A stretch of DNA of 64,000 nt from Coffea arabica (taxonomy: Eukaryota; Streptophyta; Magnoliopsida; Gentianales; Rubiaceae), in contig NC_092323.1 in assembly GCF_036785885.1 (NCBI RefSeq), forward strand, positions 7,696,501 to 7,760,500, in the 5' to 3' direction. This document shows, in pieces, positions 24,191 to 35,842 of the stretch (position 1 is its first letter; each line of letters opens with the position of its first letter). Below the pieces are notes generated by a model. The model saw only the letters and a list, made by a program, of their open reading frames with translations, had not been told where the DNA came from and searched no databases. The position numbers were made by a program, and so were the translations under genes.

Positions 24191-24966
24191 GCGTGTGTGT
24201 GCATTCTAAAAATACTTTTTTCGACAAATTAATTTTACTTAAAATTTTCGTTACTACAGCAAATTGTGGTTTGCTTGAACCCTTTTTTCCTTCCCTATAA
24301 AATGATGATTATTTTAGTAGTAGTTACAATGATTAGAGGTAGTTATTTTGTCAAGGTGTGTTTAGATAGTCCTTCCCTATTTTCTTTGTTGCCATTATTG
24401 CTTCTGTGCTTTGAACCAATAGATAAAAGAACAGGATCAATTTCATTTCCCGGGTCAGGCCGATGCTAGAAAAATGGACTTCTGCCGGAGTTATTCTTGT
24501 GATTTTCTGAAATGCGCGTGCAGAAATAACGGAAATGGGCCGCGAGGCGTTTGACACGTAAGGACGACGACGAAGACTTGAATGAGTCAGGAGACTAATC
24601 AGTCATGCCCTCTCTTCAGTCTTCTCTTGCAATTCACGCGGGAGAAATTAGTGGTTGACGTTGAAACTTTTGGCCAAATGTTGAAACTTGAAGGTGGAAA
24701 ATATTGGAAAAGCCACCAAGATTTTTAAAAGATTTTCCACTTCATTCATTACAAGCAATTAGGCCAATGTCAATTTCCTAGTGAAATTTGGCACGAAACC
24801 TCTCGTCTTATGGACTATAGTAAATGGGACCTATTACTATATTTATTCCTGGCTAATCCCTTTCACACCTCTATTTGACATTATTGTCTGCGACTAATAA
24901 TGAATCAGCCATGACTAGCAACATTTTACCAACTCCGTCTTCACTACAAAGAATTTGTAATCCTCC

Positions 24967-24974
24967 TATAAATA
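24967..24974 (+). promoter_or_regulatory. TATA box of nsLTP copy 2
   Basis: TATAAATA, 75 bases upstream of the ATG at 25042, in the core CCTATAAATAGCTTAGCAGG shared with copy 3. Confidence 0.65.
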
Positions 24975-25041
24975 GCTTAGCAGGATTGCACCTCTTCCTC
25001 AAATTCTCATAACCCTTCATTCATTCCAAAAAAAAAAAAAA

Positions 25042-25329
25042 ATGAAGCTTTCGCAGATGCGTCTGTGTAGCGTGTTACTGTTAGTAGTGGTGATTGTTGG
25101 TGAAGTGGAAGTGAGCAGGGCAGTGACATGTACTCCCACGGAGCTGAGTCCTTGCGTTGCGGCAATCATAGGGCAGCAGCCACCGTCGGCGGCTTGCTGC
25201 AGTAAGCTGAGGGAGCAGAGGCCCTGCCTCTGTGGTTATCTCAGAGATCCCAACCTCCGGCAGTATGTCAACTCCCCTAATGCTCGCAGGGTTGCTAGCT
25301 CCTGTGGTGTGCCCACCCCAAGATGCTAA
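25042..25329 (+). CDS. Type-2 non-specific lipid-transfer protein, copy 2
   Basis: A 95-residue intronless preprotein with a hydrophobic signal peptide (about residues 1-27, ending SRA) and a mature chain of about 68 residues. All eight cysteines are present: TC, SPC, AACC, PCLC, SSC and the terminal RC. Leu sits between cysteines 5 and 6, a hydrophobic residue as type 2 requires. It is the intact partner of the damaged copy 3, and shares its promoter and 3' flank. The role is extracellular lipid binding as for copy 1; tissue cannot be inferred. Confidence 0.94.
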   Translation: MKLSQMRLCSVLLLVVVIVGEVEVSRAVTCTPTELSPCVAAIIGQQPPSAACCSKLREQRPCLCGYLRDPNLRQYVNSPNARRVASSCGVPTPRC

Positions 25330-25793
25330 ACTCCTCCTCCGTTGCAACAATTCTGGATCATTAATAGTAGTAGTACTTAAATATTTCTACTCCTACTTTG
25401 GATAATACGAATGAAAGAGCAATAAATAAATGTTTTACCTATATCACATCTTGCCTATTAGGCTTGTATGTAATGCCGGGATTAACTTAAGTACCATATG
25501 TTACTGCTTCGGTATCTCTGCTCTCCATTTATTTAATTCTATTATTACACTGCACAATTGTCTTCCGATGGAATCAGATCCTTAATATAAAAGTAAGATA
25601 ACCAATTCGGTCGATCGATCAGGTTAGAATTTGCGTTTTGCCCCCGTTGGTAAATGGTAAACTCATAGCATAGCCACAAGCAACAAACTGCCCTCTCTGA
25701 TTGCATTTTTAGCCCCAAAAAAAAAAAAAAAAAGCGAAGAGAAGAATGAAACACTAAGAACATAAGAGCCAACTGCCGTAGTTGTGAATTTGA

Positions 25794-26179
25794 TTTTTTT
25801 TTTTTTTTTTTTTTTTTTTTGCATTCTCTCGTGCAACTGACCACTTCTTTTTCTCTATTATTATCAGTGCTAAGGGCACACCTATTATACTGTATGTGCA
25901 ATTTGGAAACAATTATTCAATAGATTTTTTGAATAGGATTTTAAGTAATTCGCGGTGATTACAAACACTCCATGGATGGTTATAGTTTGAATAGTTAGGG
26001 TCAAAGGTAGTTGTTGTTATATTGGTTGACAAAATGAGCAATATGTGATTAGACAGTAAAAAGTAAAATTAAATATTTATATGGATAATGTTGATACTAT
26101 AAAAAGTGACGAGAAATGTTTATACCAAATTCATGGTTCTTTCTTTATATATAGTATAAATTAGTTCTAAAGGCTTGCG
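25794..26179. other. Spacer between the two nsLTP duplication units
   Basis: It starts with a run of 27 T at 25794-25820 and is otherwise AT-rich, with no gene visible. Confidence 0.6.
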
Positions 26180-27289
26180 CACACAATATGTGTGCATTTT
26201 AGAAATACTTTTTTACAAGTAATTTTATTTAAAACTTCTTTCCCTATCAAATGATGATTACTTTACAAGTAATTTTTACAAGTAATTGTTTAGAGGCAGT
26301 TATTTTATCAAGATGCGTTAAAATAGTTATGGGGGAAAAAATATTTACAGCTAGTTATCTTAACAATTCATGTTGAAATAGTGAAGTAATAATTTCACAT
26401 AAGCAAAGTTCAAAGTGACAGCAAATATTTATCCCAAACCTTCTAGTTCTCCCTTTATATATTATAGATGTTGACTTTATTCTGGATTAAACAACGATCA
26501 AAACAGACAAACTAAAAAAAAAAAAAGGAGTAAAAAAATTCTTGGATGCAGTTCATTCTCACTTTTTCCTTCCATAATTAATAACTTCCTGGAGAATTTG
26601 TCATTTCCTTGGAGTATCTCGAGTTAGAATTTAAAGATAAAATTGAAATCCTCCGATTTCCCTGGAGAACTGGAAATACATCTGGGGGCATCACAGTACC
26701 AGATATACGCATTACCCAAAAAATGCAAAAATAGTATTCTCAGTTTGGGGCGTGACCGATCATAATGATTTGCATCATGTTTATCCGTTTTAAACACATT
26801 AATTACCTTCCGACCACCACTTTAGCAATCTTTCTAGTTCCTCTGCCAAAAGCATTAGCCATTTTTGCGTCTCAGTTCGAACCAATGGATGAAACGGCTG
26901 AATCGAAGGGGAAGCTTTTTGTTCCCGGGCCAGGCCGGTATTAGAAAAATGGACATCTGACGGAGCAGTCGCGTCATTTTCTGAAGAAGAAACGGAAATG
27001 GACAACGAGGACGACTTGGCGTTTGACAGGTAAGGACACCGGCGAAGACTTGGAATGAATCGTGAGTCTCCAATGACTAATCCGTCAGTCATGCCTCTCT
27101 TCTCTTGCAATTAGCCAATTCCTGGCACAAGTTGGAACTAATTTATTCCTGGCTAACGTGCTAATCCCTTTCAAAACCCCTATTTGACATTGTCTGCGAT
27201 TCATAGATCAGCCACGACTAGCTAGCTAGGGATACTAACATTTTACCTACTCCCTCAATCACGTCTTCACTGCAAAATATTTATAATCC

Positions 27290-27297
27290 TATAAATA
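27290..27297 (+). promoter_or_regulatory. TATA box of nsLTP copy 3
   Basis: TATAAATA, 133 bases upstream of the ATG at 27423, in the same core as the copy-2 promoter. Confidence 0.55.
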
Positions 27298-27422
27298 GCT
27301 TAGCAGGATTGCGTCTCTTCCTCAAATCCCCATAACCCTTCATTCCTTCGATAACTATATCCCTTCTGGAATACTCATATAACCCACCAAGAAAAAGAAT
27401 TAAAAAAACGAAGTTTTCTCAT

Positions 27423-27827
27423 ATGGGTCTGTGTAGTGTGTTACTGTTGGTAGTGATGATTGTTGGTGAAGTGCAAGTGAGCAGGGCAATAATATGTAGT
27501 CCAACGGAGCTGAGTCCTTGCGTTGCGGCATTCATATCGCAGCAGCCACCGTCGGGGGCTTGCTGCAGTAAGCTGAGGGAGCAGAGGCCCTGCTTCTGTG
27601 GTTATCTCAGAGATCCCTACCTCCGGCAATATGTCAACTCCCCTAGTGGTCGCAGGGAGGCAAGCTCCTGTGGTGTGCCATCCCCCCTAGTGGTTCGAAG
27701 TCTCGGCCGATTTTTCGGCGAGTTAAATATTTCGGTATTATTTCGTTACGGTATCGTATCGGTAAGGGCCGAGACGGTGACGACTCGGCCGAGTCGTCTC
27801 GGTCTCGGCCGAGACTTCGAACCATGA
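27423..27827 (+). pseudogene. Type-2 nsLTP, copy 3, with altered C-terminus (probable pseudogene)
   Basis: The first 89 or so codons match copy 2 closely, keep a signal peptide (GLCSVLLLVV...SRA) and have seven of the eight type-2 cysteines. The copy-2 start codon has become ACG here, so translation would begin at the next ATG, shortening the signal peptide by five residues. After GVPSP the frame runs into a 134-bp inverted-repeat element that adds about 45 foreign residues (VVRSLGRFFGEL...), rich in Arg, and ends at a TGA just past its right end. Cysteine 8 is lost, which removes one of four disulfides. Transcription is possible because the promoter is intact, but a folded nsLTP is unlikely. 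Confidence 0.8.
27691..27824. mobile_element. 134-bp inverted-repeat (foldback MITE) element
   Basis: A perfect 20-base terminal inverted repeat: TGGTTCGAAGTCTCGGCCGA on the left and its exact reverse complement on the right. The centre repeats CTCGGCCGAG motifs. It sits at the 3' end of nsLTP copy 3. No clear target duplication is seen, because the insertion coincides with a deletion. Confidence 0.85.
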
Positions 27828-28444
27828 TTAGACTTGTTATGGTTCTTATAATGCGGGGATTAAGTAAGCACACGTTTCTGCTTCGGCATCTCTCCTTTCC
27901 CTTTATTTAATTCTATTATTACACTACACAATTGTCTTCTGATGGAACCAGATAATCCACATAAGTGTGATAACTAATATGATTATGGGGGGTCGATCAG
28001 GTGAGAATTTGCATTTTGCATCAGCTGGTGAGCTTAGAGTGTAGCCACAAGCTACTAAGTTTCTCTCTCTGACGGCATTCTTACCAAAAAATGCAAAGAG
28101 AAGAATGAAACTCCACTAACATAAGAGCCAACCGTCGTCGCGAATTTGAGCTTCTATCCTTGATGAATCCAAGTCGAATTGAGAAAGAAGAATAGAAAAA
28201 TCAGCAGGAAGGCAAAAGAATTTGTAAGGAATGGTATTACAAACACAAATCAGATTCTCAGTGTCATTTAACCAGTGACAATTTGGTATCACTCTTTCAT
28301 TCGATGCTAAGTGTTCAATTAATTTTAATTAAAATTAAATATCACGTTTAAGAGTGGTACTGAATTGCCACTGAGACAATGGCGCTGAGGATCTCAATTG
28401 ATTACAAACAAGCCAAAATAAATTTAAAAATTCTCACCAATATC

Positions 28445-28604
28445 CAATGTTTTGAAAACCGGACCGGACCGGCCGGTTCGACCGGTTGAACCGCGAACCG
28501 GGCATGGCACCGGTCCGATTCTATGCTCTAGTTGACTTTGCCAGAGAACCGGTCAAACCCGGTAAAAACCGGGAAAACCGGTGAACCGTGTTGAACCGGT
28601 TTTT

Positions 28605-28643
<39 letters not shown>

Positions 28644-29483
28644 TGCAAAATGCTTCTATCAAGATTCGAACTCAAAACCTTTGTAATAGAAGACCAATGT
28701 AGTAACCATTGCACTATCACATCTTATTTGCTTTTTTTGATAACTTATTTATATAAAACAAACATCTATATTTCATTTTTTCATTTTTCTTACAAAATCT
28801 CATCCTCTCATGACTCTTTCTTTTTAATCTTCAACTCTTTCTTTTCTCCCTCATCTTTTCTTTTGTCACTCCATTTTTAATCAAACCTCATTAGTTTTAA
28901 TTTATTGATGTTTTCTTCTATCTTTTAATTTTGTTTTTGCCCATTAAATTGGAAAAAGTTAAAAAAGAATTATTTTTCTTTAACCCAAATTATTTAATGC
29001 CACAACCACTCACTTTTATCTCATTTTTTGTTTCTTATCAAGTTTGCATTTCTATTTTCAATTCTCTTAACTTCTTTCGAACTCCAAACTTTCTTTTTTA
29101 AATTACAATCTTTAAATCTCAAAGACGTAAATTAAAATTTAAGTTCACAATATCAAATTCTCATAGACGTGAATTTGTATAATTTCAAAATATTGTGATA
29201 TTTTTGGGTTGTATTTAAGATTTTTTTGGTAGATATAATTGAAATTGAGATGAAATTTATTTGTTTTAACTTATAATTTAAATAATTTATTTTTGAAAAT
29301 CCAAATTATTCAAAAATAGTGAACTTTTCATCATATAAAGTTTTAAATTAGTCCATTGCATGTCTTATTTTGTGCATATATATATTTATATAAATTATTT
29401 TTAAAAAAATTCATTGAACCGATGTTGAACCTCGACCCTTTCACCTCACCGGTTCAATTGATGGTCCGGGTTTTAAAACATTG
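28445..29483. mobile_element. 1039-bp hAT-type foldback element
   Basis: The termini are inverted: CAATGTTTTGAAAACCGGACC and, on the opposite strand, CAATGTTTTAAAACCCGGACC. Each end is flanked by CCAATATC (28437-28444 and 29484-29491), an 8-bp target duplication as hAT elements make. The left arm is packed with CCGGTT/AACCGG repeats and contains a long T run at about 28610. No transposase ORF is present, so it is non-autonomous. Confidence 0.85.
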
Positions 29484-29491
29484 CCAATATC

Positions 29492-31520
29492 CCACATTGG
29501 CTTCTTTACTACTAATTGTAATGTATATAGTTCTTGTAAACATTAAATCTAGAGAAATTATGCACGGCATTTCAGCATTTTGTGGGTAGTTTATTGCTTT
29601 AGTGCATAGCTTTTGTACCTAGTTTATTTTATTTTTGGTATGACTAAATAGTTTTTTGCATTGGCAGTGACCTCATGGCACTCGTCATAATCAGCTACTT
29701 CTGATCAGTCTTGAAGGAAATAGCCGACAGACATCGACTTACATTAAACCATCATTTTTTTTAAATAGAAAATTGATTGCTCCAAACACTTGTTCAACAT
29801 GATAACATGCATAATTGGGATGTCTATGGCTACCGCCCAATTTAGATCAATGCACGCCAAGTAGTCGCAAGCATAAATGAGTTGCCAATATTGATCTGAA
29901 CAAAATCAGAATATTAAAAAAGAAATAAAGGAAGAGATCAATTTTGACTTTAGCTACGAGGGGAGGTCAGCCCCAGCCAATCGGTTGCTAGGATGCCCTT
30001 CTCATTGCTAGTTGGGGAGAGCAGAGACAAAAGCCAGACTGGCTATGTTTGGATATCAAATTTTTTTATCTAATATTTCGCTTGCATGATAAATATATTT
30101 CTTAACTTACATATATATATTTTTAATTACATTTTTGTTTTACATACATCAGATCACAAAAAATGTTACAATAATTATTTTAAATAATATTTCAAATAAT
30201 ATTCTATCCAAACAAACCCAGTACAACTATTGGTATTACTACAACTATTAGTGTTACTGTGTTTTTAAAACCTGGACGCTATTGGTATTAAAACCATTCC
30301 TATTTTGGCAAAGATTAGAACTTAGAAGTGGAAGTGAATGCTACAACTTTGTTTACTTTTTATGTCTTTTCTTCTATTCCATCACAACTCCTTATTGAGA
30401 ATACTTCAAAAACTCTTGGAAAGCCTTAAATTACTTTCTCCTACTGGGAAAGTTAGAAGAAACTGTTAACTGCAATGCGATCCACATATAATAATGTTTT
30501 GAATTAGAACAGAAACGTGCTCTAACCCCATTTAGTAAGCATTCAACGTTTTAAACTAATTACTAACAACTGGAAAAAGATTGATCCTCAAAAGAATGGC
30601 CAAGAACTAGAACAATTGCATCATCTTGGAAACCTCAGGTCGCTTTGCAACGTTCCTCCCATATGACGAAGTAAATTAAGCCCTGATCCAATCCAACAAC
30701 CAAGGAGAAGCAAATTCAGTGAACCAAAAAAAAAAAAAAAGGGTGCACCACCTGGCTATCAATAAAACAGACCAAAAGCATTAATTAGTCAGATGAAACT
30801 GAACCAGATGTGATTAATGGATTCTTTGTGCTTAGTCGCCATTGCGTATACAGATACAATCATCATTCCCCCGACCTACCAAATTGTCTCTTCATGCTTC
30901 AAAAGAGCCACCAAGCAAGCACACTTTTATGTGTCCAATAACATGCATGCATGCATCCATCCAGTTGTACCTGATAGAAGAACCGCCACTGGATAAGCCT
31001 TCATTACAATAAAACCCATGATCACAAAGCACAGGATTGTTTGTAAATTTTCGTTTTTTTTTGGCTTTCTGGGTGATTAGTTACTAGTATTTTGCATTTG
31101 CATGTTTTGTTTTTATCATGTGTTTAAAAAAAAATCTTTTTGTCAAAAAATGAAAATAAAGAAACAAAATAAGATTGGCTACATTAACGTTAGTCCTAGA
31201 ACAAGATTGGTCCTGGTCATTTTGCCACATGAGCTCCTCCTCAGCTTTGACTCCATTAGATAAGTACGACTCGAGCCACGTGTTAATCTCAGCGACGTGC
31301 ATTAAACACACATTTTCCTAATACAGTAATACTTGCACGTTTAGTGGCTTTTTTTTCGGGGGTCCTATTTTTATATTTAGATTTAGCAGTTGTATGCAGC
31401 GCCTAGACGCCTCCACCCCACCACCGTTTTCTTGATTTCCTGATCACAGTAGTATTACTATTAGCGTAAATACTACTGTGTGGATTATTAATCCGGCATA
31501 GTCTAGCACTAGAATCCTTC
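29492..31520. other. Spacer before the glutamine amidotransferase gene
   Basis: AT-rich, with a 169-base MITE at 30046-30214 and no coding sequence that I can support. The last part is the promoter of the next gene. Confidence 0.55.
30046..30214. mobile_element. MITE with TGTTTGGAT termini, copy 1
   Basis: The ends are TGTTTGGAT and ATCCAAACA. The interior shares GATCACAAAAAATGTTACAA-like sequence and the TAAATAATATTTCA tract with 57455-57612. About 169 bases, with no coding capacity. Confidence 0.68.
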
Positions 31521-31528
31521 TATAAATA
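31521..31528 (+). promoter_or_regulatory. TATA box of the glutamine amidotransferase gene
   Basis: TATAAATA in the context CTTCTATAAATAGTG, 87 bases upstream of the ATG. Confidence 0.6.
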
Positions 31529-31607
31529 GTGAACAAAAGTTGCTCGCCTTTTCCATCCAGTCCTGAAATCTTCTTCAATCTTCTAATCGTCTACTGATAA
31601 TTCTGCG

Positions 31608-33346
31608 ATGGCCACCGAGCTCTCAAACATTCTGCCTCGTGTCCTCATCGTATCCAGGCGTACGGTTCGCAAGAACAAGTTCGTCGACTTCGTAGGTACG
31701 ATATTAATCGTATGTTTATGTTTTTGATCCCTCACATAACATGCATGCATCTCATTGGATTAGGGCCCTTTCGCCGAACTTAATTTCAATCCGATCCAAC
31801 AGCAGGGAAAACTGGACTATGTCTTCATTTATGCATCTATAGATTCTTTACATTCAGTGCTAATTTGGGTGAGAAATATCTTCAGGTACTAATTTGTATG
31901 TATTTGCATCTGATCAATTTCAGGAGAGTACCATCTCGATCTTATAGTAAGCTATGGGGCTGTACCGGTGATTTTACCCCGGGTGACGGGGGTGCACATG
32001 CTGTTAGAGAGTTTTGAGCCGATTCATGGAGTTCTTCTCTGTGAGGGGGAAGATATTGATCCATCACTGTATGAAGAAGAAGCATCAGGTTTAACGCCAG
32101 AAGAATTGGACGAAATCCGGAGGGTGCACGCCAGCGATACTTCCGTAGACAAAGAAAAAGACAACATAGAAATGAGGCTAGCCAAACTTTGCCTGGAGAG
32201 GAACATTCCTTACTTGGGAATATGCAGGGGTTCACAAGTCCTGAATGTTGCATGTGGGGGTACCCTTTATTTAGATGTGGGGAAAGAATTAACTAATAAG
32301 GTTCCTGAAGATCTGAGGGTAATGCACATGGATTATGATAATTATGATGGGCACAGACATGCTGTGAAGGTTGTGGAGAATACTCCTTTGAGTCGTTGGT
32401 TTAAGGACTCTTTGGAGGAAGGGAAAATGGAGCTCTGGGTGAATAGTTATCATCACCAGGGAGTTAAGAGGTTAGCTGAGCGTTTTGTTCCAATGGCATT
32501 TGCTCCTGATGGTTTGATTGAAGGGTTTTATGATCCTGATGCTTATAATCCTGAGGAGGGTAAATTCATAATGGGGCTCCAATTTCATCCCGAGAGAATG
32601 AGGCAACCTGATTCGGATGAATTCAATTATCCTGGATGCCCTTTTGCTTATCAGGTGAGATGTTTGGGAACTCTCTGTATTTACATGTGCAAATTGTACA
32701 AGTCCAGCGCTGTACTGCTTTTTTCCGCCTATGTACTTCATGCTAAAGTTTTGTTCTTTTTTGCTGGAACTGCATAGGAGTTTGTGAAGGCAGTTGTTGC
32801 TTATCAGAAGAAGCTCAATAGTGCAACAAATGTACCGAGACCTGTAAAGCTTGATCAAGAAATGGAGAAGAAAAGAAAATCCATCGTTAGAAGCTTCTCA
32901 ATTGCAAGAATAATATATAAAGGGGGACGTGATATGCATCTATCAAAAGAATCTGAACTTGAAGTCGGAGCAGAATTCCTTGAGGTGTGGTTTCTAATCT
33001 CTTTTAAGTTTAGTATTAAATGGCTAAGCTCTGTGCCTCTATTGTTTGAAACTTACTGTACTCTTTTGTCCTGCTATGTTTTGTTCGCTTACAGTCGAAC
33101 ACAGCTTTGACTTTGGAGCAGGAGAGTAGATTGAAACAAATGGGGGCAACCGTGAGGAACTCATCTTCCTTCTTAGCTAGATTAAGGTTAAACGAAGAAA
33201 GAGAGGCATTAGCAAGGAAAGTGATGGGAAACATGTCGGTAGAACAGTTATCTGATCTAATGTCCTTCTACCACATGATGGGGCAGATATGTTCAGAAGT
33301 CTTGGAGAAAAAACTTCATGGCATGGTCAATGATCTTGCCTCTTAA
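31608..33346 (+). CDS. Class I glutamine amidotransferase-like (GAT1_2.1-type, peptidase C26 fold), four exons
   Basis: Exons 31608-31695, 31924-32654, 32778-32984 and 33095-33346 total 1278 bases in frame, or 425 residues. All introns are GT-AG. The triad of class I amidotransferases is present: nucleophile Cys near residue 130 in YLGICRGSQ, and His/Glu near 251/253 in LQFHPERM. The oxyanion and substrate regions include [11 protein letters not shown] and NSYHHQGVK. After the catalytic domain is a plant-specific, helical C-terminal extension of about 150 residues ([20 protein letters not shown]). The pattern fits Arabidopsis GAT1_2.1 (At1g15040), reported as a glutamine hydrolase tied to nitrogen status. 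A role in glutamine hydrolysis is inferred by family. The start at 31608 lies just downstream of a good TATA box. Confidence 0.93.
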
Positions 33347-34045
33347 ACTTATCTGCACGCCTTTTCATTTGGTTGGGTGATAATTTGCTCCATTGTCAAC
33401 CTTTTCATGTACCTGTCTCTGTTAAAGAATCACGAGAAATTTGCTCAGTGAGCATTAATGCTGTGTAATTAAGATTTGCAGGTTTGTGCCTATGCTTTTT
33501 GTTAGCCATCTTTTTTGCCCTTCACTTTCTTGCTTGACCTTTTTCTTCTTCCACCGAGAAAAGGATGATCCTTCCTGGTTCCAACTTCCAAGCTCTATAG
33601 TTTGAGGTTTCTAAAGATATTTTTGTGAATCACAGCGACTGCTCCGTAATCTAAACAATAGTAGTATGATAAAAGTATACATTCAGTAACTAGGCTGAAT
33701 CCGGTAATCAAAACTCTGTAATCCAAATAATATTTTAAAGAAGATGCAGTAATCGTGCTGGATCTTGTTATCAGAGCTGAAAATGCAGCCCAATTAGTCT
33801 CCGGCAATTTAGTACAATTAGTAACGGGATGGATCTGCAGTCTGAAGTGGCCCAATTTGGATGCACGATCTTGTCTTCGACTCTACTTGTAGATTGCTTA
33901 CCACATAGGCATGGAAATCATATCAATTCTCATGGATCCACCCCCCTGATTCCAATTTAGGAGTCCAGCAGGTTTTGGCCCAAATTGTTTACAAGACCTT
34001 AAATCCTCTTCCCCCAAAACTTTTATTGACCAGAATTATTCAAAG

Positions 34046-34265
34046 TGTCTGTCTGACAGACACCTTATATAAGGCATTCGTTAAAAAGTATTTTAGATTT
34101 TTCGAAACATAAAATGAATTACGAAAAGCATATAAATTCAAGATAATTAATCAGAAAAAGTATATAAATATAAGATAGAGTAATAATTATTAATGTATAT
34201 ATATTCATGGTAAATTAAGTAAAATATAAGTGTGTTAATGAGTATTCACAGAGCACCTGTTAAAA
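34046..34265. repeat. MITE-like element (GACAGACACC ends), copy 1
   Basis: The left end has CTGTCTGACAGACACC and the right end GAGCACCTGTTAAAAA. The middle (AAGTATATAAATATAAGATA, TAATAATTATTAATGTATAT) aligns with 48892-49115. Boundaries are approximate. Confidence 0.5.
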
Positions 34266-34685
34266 AATTCAAAATATCAGTAGTAACCTCAAAGTCTCCG
34301 GTGAAATCTAACCCTCGGGAGTCTGAGATACTAATCTGGCCCTCCCACCGTTTAATTTGTTCGTCCTGCAATTAAGAAGATCATCACCCGGGACTTCGTC
34401 GAGATTGTGATCTGTTACCGTTTGACTAGTGTGTCACCTTTTACGGTTGGGCAGCTTCTACCTGTTAAATTAAATCCAACGTCATCGTAAGTGAGGCCGC
34501 AGGTAGGTCGGGAGGGTTTTCTTTGAGCATCTCTTAAATTTTGATGAATACAGCTTGTAGTTGGGCGTTAGAAGTATCCGTCGTTTGTCACCCCTTAAAA
34601 AGGAAACATCAGAGTACGGCTACTCATAGGTGGGAACAGACCAAACGCAGATATCAAATTGCCCTTAACTTTGGTTATTGTAAAT

Positions 34686-35095
34686 AGGGCTGAAAACTAA
34701 TTGATCGCGAGCGGCTCCGATACGAGGGCCACTCGAGCTCGGTCAACATCGAACTCAACTCGAGTTCGATGTTGATTAAATCGAACTCGAGTTCGAACTC
34801 CAATTCAAAAATACTAAGAACTCGATTATATATATATTTATTTATTTATTTTAATAGTAAATTTGCATATATATTTCTAATATTTTATTATTTATTAAAA
34901 AAATAATTATTTTATTTATTTTTTAAAAATAAAATAATTATTTTTTTAAGCTCGAGCTTGACTAGAATTTGAGTCGAACTCTAGCTCGAGTTTGACATTT
35001 TGAGTTTGTCGAGTTCGAACATCATAAAATTATGTCGAGACTCGATTGAATTAGTTCGAATCTCGACTTGGTTCGGCTCATTTAGACCCCTCATT
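34686..35095. repeat. MITE-like foldback element rich in CGAGCTCGA, copy 2
   Basis: It shares the AT-rich core (TTTAATAGTAAATT, ATTTCTAATATTTTATTATT, TTTTTTAAAAATAAAA) and the palindromic GAGTTCGA/CGAGCTTGA arms with copy 1 at 5903-6278. Its ends are less clear. Confidence 0.58.
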
Positions 35096-35381
35096 GTAAA
35101 CCTTTAATAACTTTCAATTCTTGTGATAAGAAAGCTTAGAGGCCGTTCGCATTTTAGAGTTTTTGTTGAAAGTTTTTTAGAATATTTTTATGATACATTT
35201 TTAGACTGTATATTTATTATACAATCATCACATCCTTATAATACTTTTTTTTTTTTTTAAAGGAGGTTTTTAATTTAAGATTCACTGCTTATAATCCCTT
35301 TCTCCGGTCATAATTGTACCTCACTAGTGATACAGTCACATAGCAATAACACATGGTTTTATTGAACCATAACATGAAAAC

Positions 35382-35842
35382 CAGTGGCGGATTTAAGATG
35401 GGGCACTGGGGGCCCCCAAAAAATTTCTATAATATCTATACAATTTTGATATAATTTTAAGTGTATTCCCGGAGTTTTCTTAGAAATGATGTAAAAGAAT
35501 TACGTGATTCTTTAAGTTAGTTCATAACAGTGACGGATTTAAGGTCACTGCCCCCCTTAAATTCCTATAGTATCCACAGAATTTTGATATAATTTTAAAT
35601 ACGCTCCCGGAGTTTTCTTAGGATGGAAGCGAAAGAATTATGTGATCTTTTAAATTCGTTTATGAACTAATATTCTAAAAAGGTATGCAAGTTACAAAGT
35701 TCCATTTGAAGTAAATTAAAATAAACTTTTCATTTCAACTTATCGGTGAATATTTTTTTACTTAAAAAACTAGAAAAATAATAGGTAAAAAATTTTAGTG
35801 TTGCTTTTGCCCCACTGAGAATTTTTTCTGGCTCCGCCACTG
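35382..35842. mobile_element. 461-bp element with CAGTGGCGGA termini and an internal tandem duplication
   Basis: CAGTGGCGGA at the left and its inverse TCCGCCACTG at the right. The flanks CATGAAAAC (left) and CATGAAACT (right) look like a slightly decayed 8-9 bp target duplication. A segment of about 135 bases beginning GTGGCGGATTTAAG is repeated from about 35527 as GTGACGGATTTAAG, followed in both copies by TTTTGATATAATTTTAA and CCCGGAGTTTTCTTA. It is hAT- or Mutator-like; there is no transposase. Confidence 0.72.

Larger units (their letters stand above)
24190..25793 (+). repeat. Tandem duplication unit 1 carrying nsLTP copy 2
   Basis: The unit aligns with 26180-28150 in upstream, coding and downstream parts. 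Shared landmarks include CCCGGGTCAGGCCG near 24449 (CCCGGGCCAGGCCG near 26925), the CCTATAAATAGCTTAGCAGG promoter core, and the 3' flank TTATTTAATTCTATTATTAC. The homology reaches well outside the gene, so the gene and its promoter were duplicated together. Limits are approximate. Confidence 0.75.
26180..28150 (+). repeat. Tandem duplication unit 2 carrying nsLTP copy 3
   Basis: Counterpart of 24190-25793. It is longer because of sequence gains and the 134-bp element at 27691-27824, while about 125 bases matching 25323-25450 (last Cys codon, stop and start of the 3' UTR) are missing. Confidence 0.72.
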
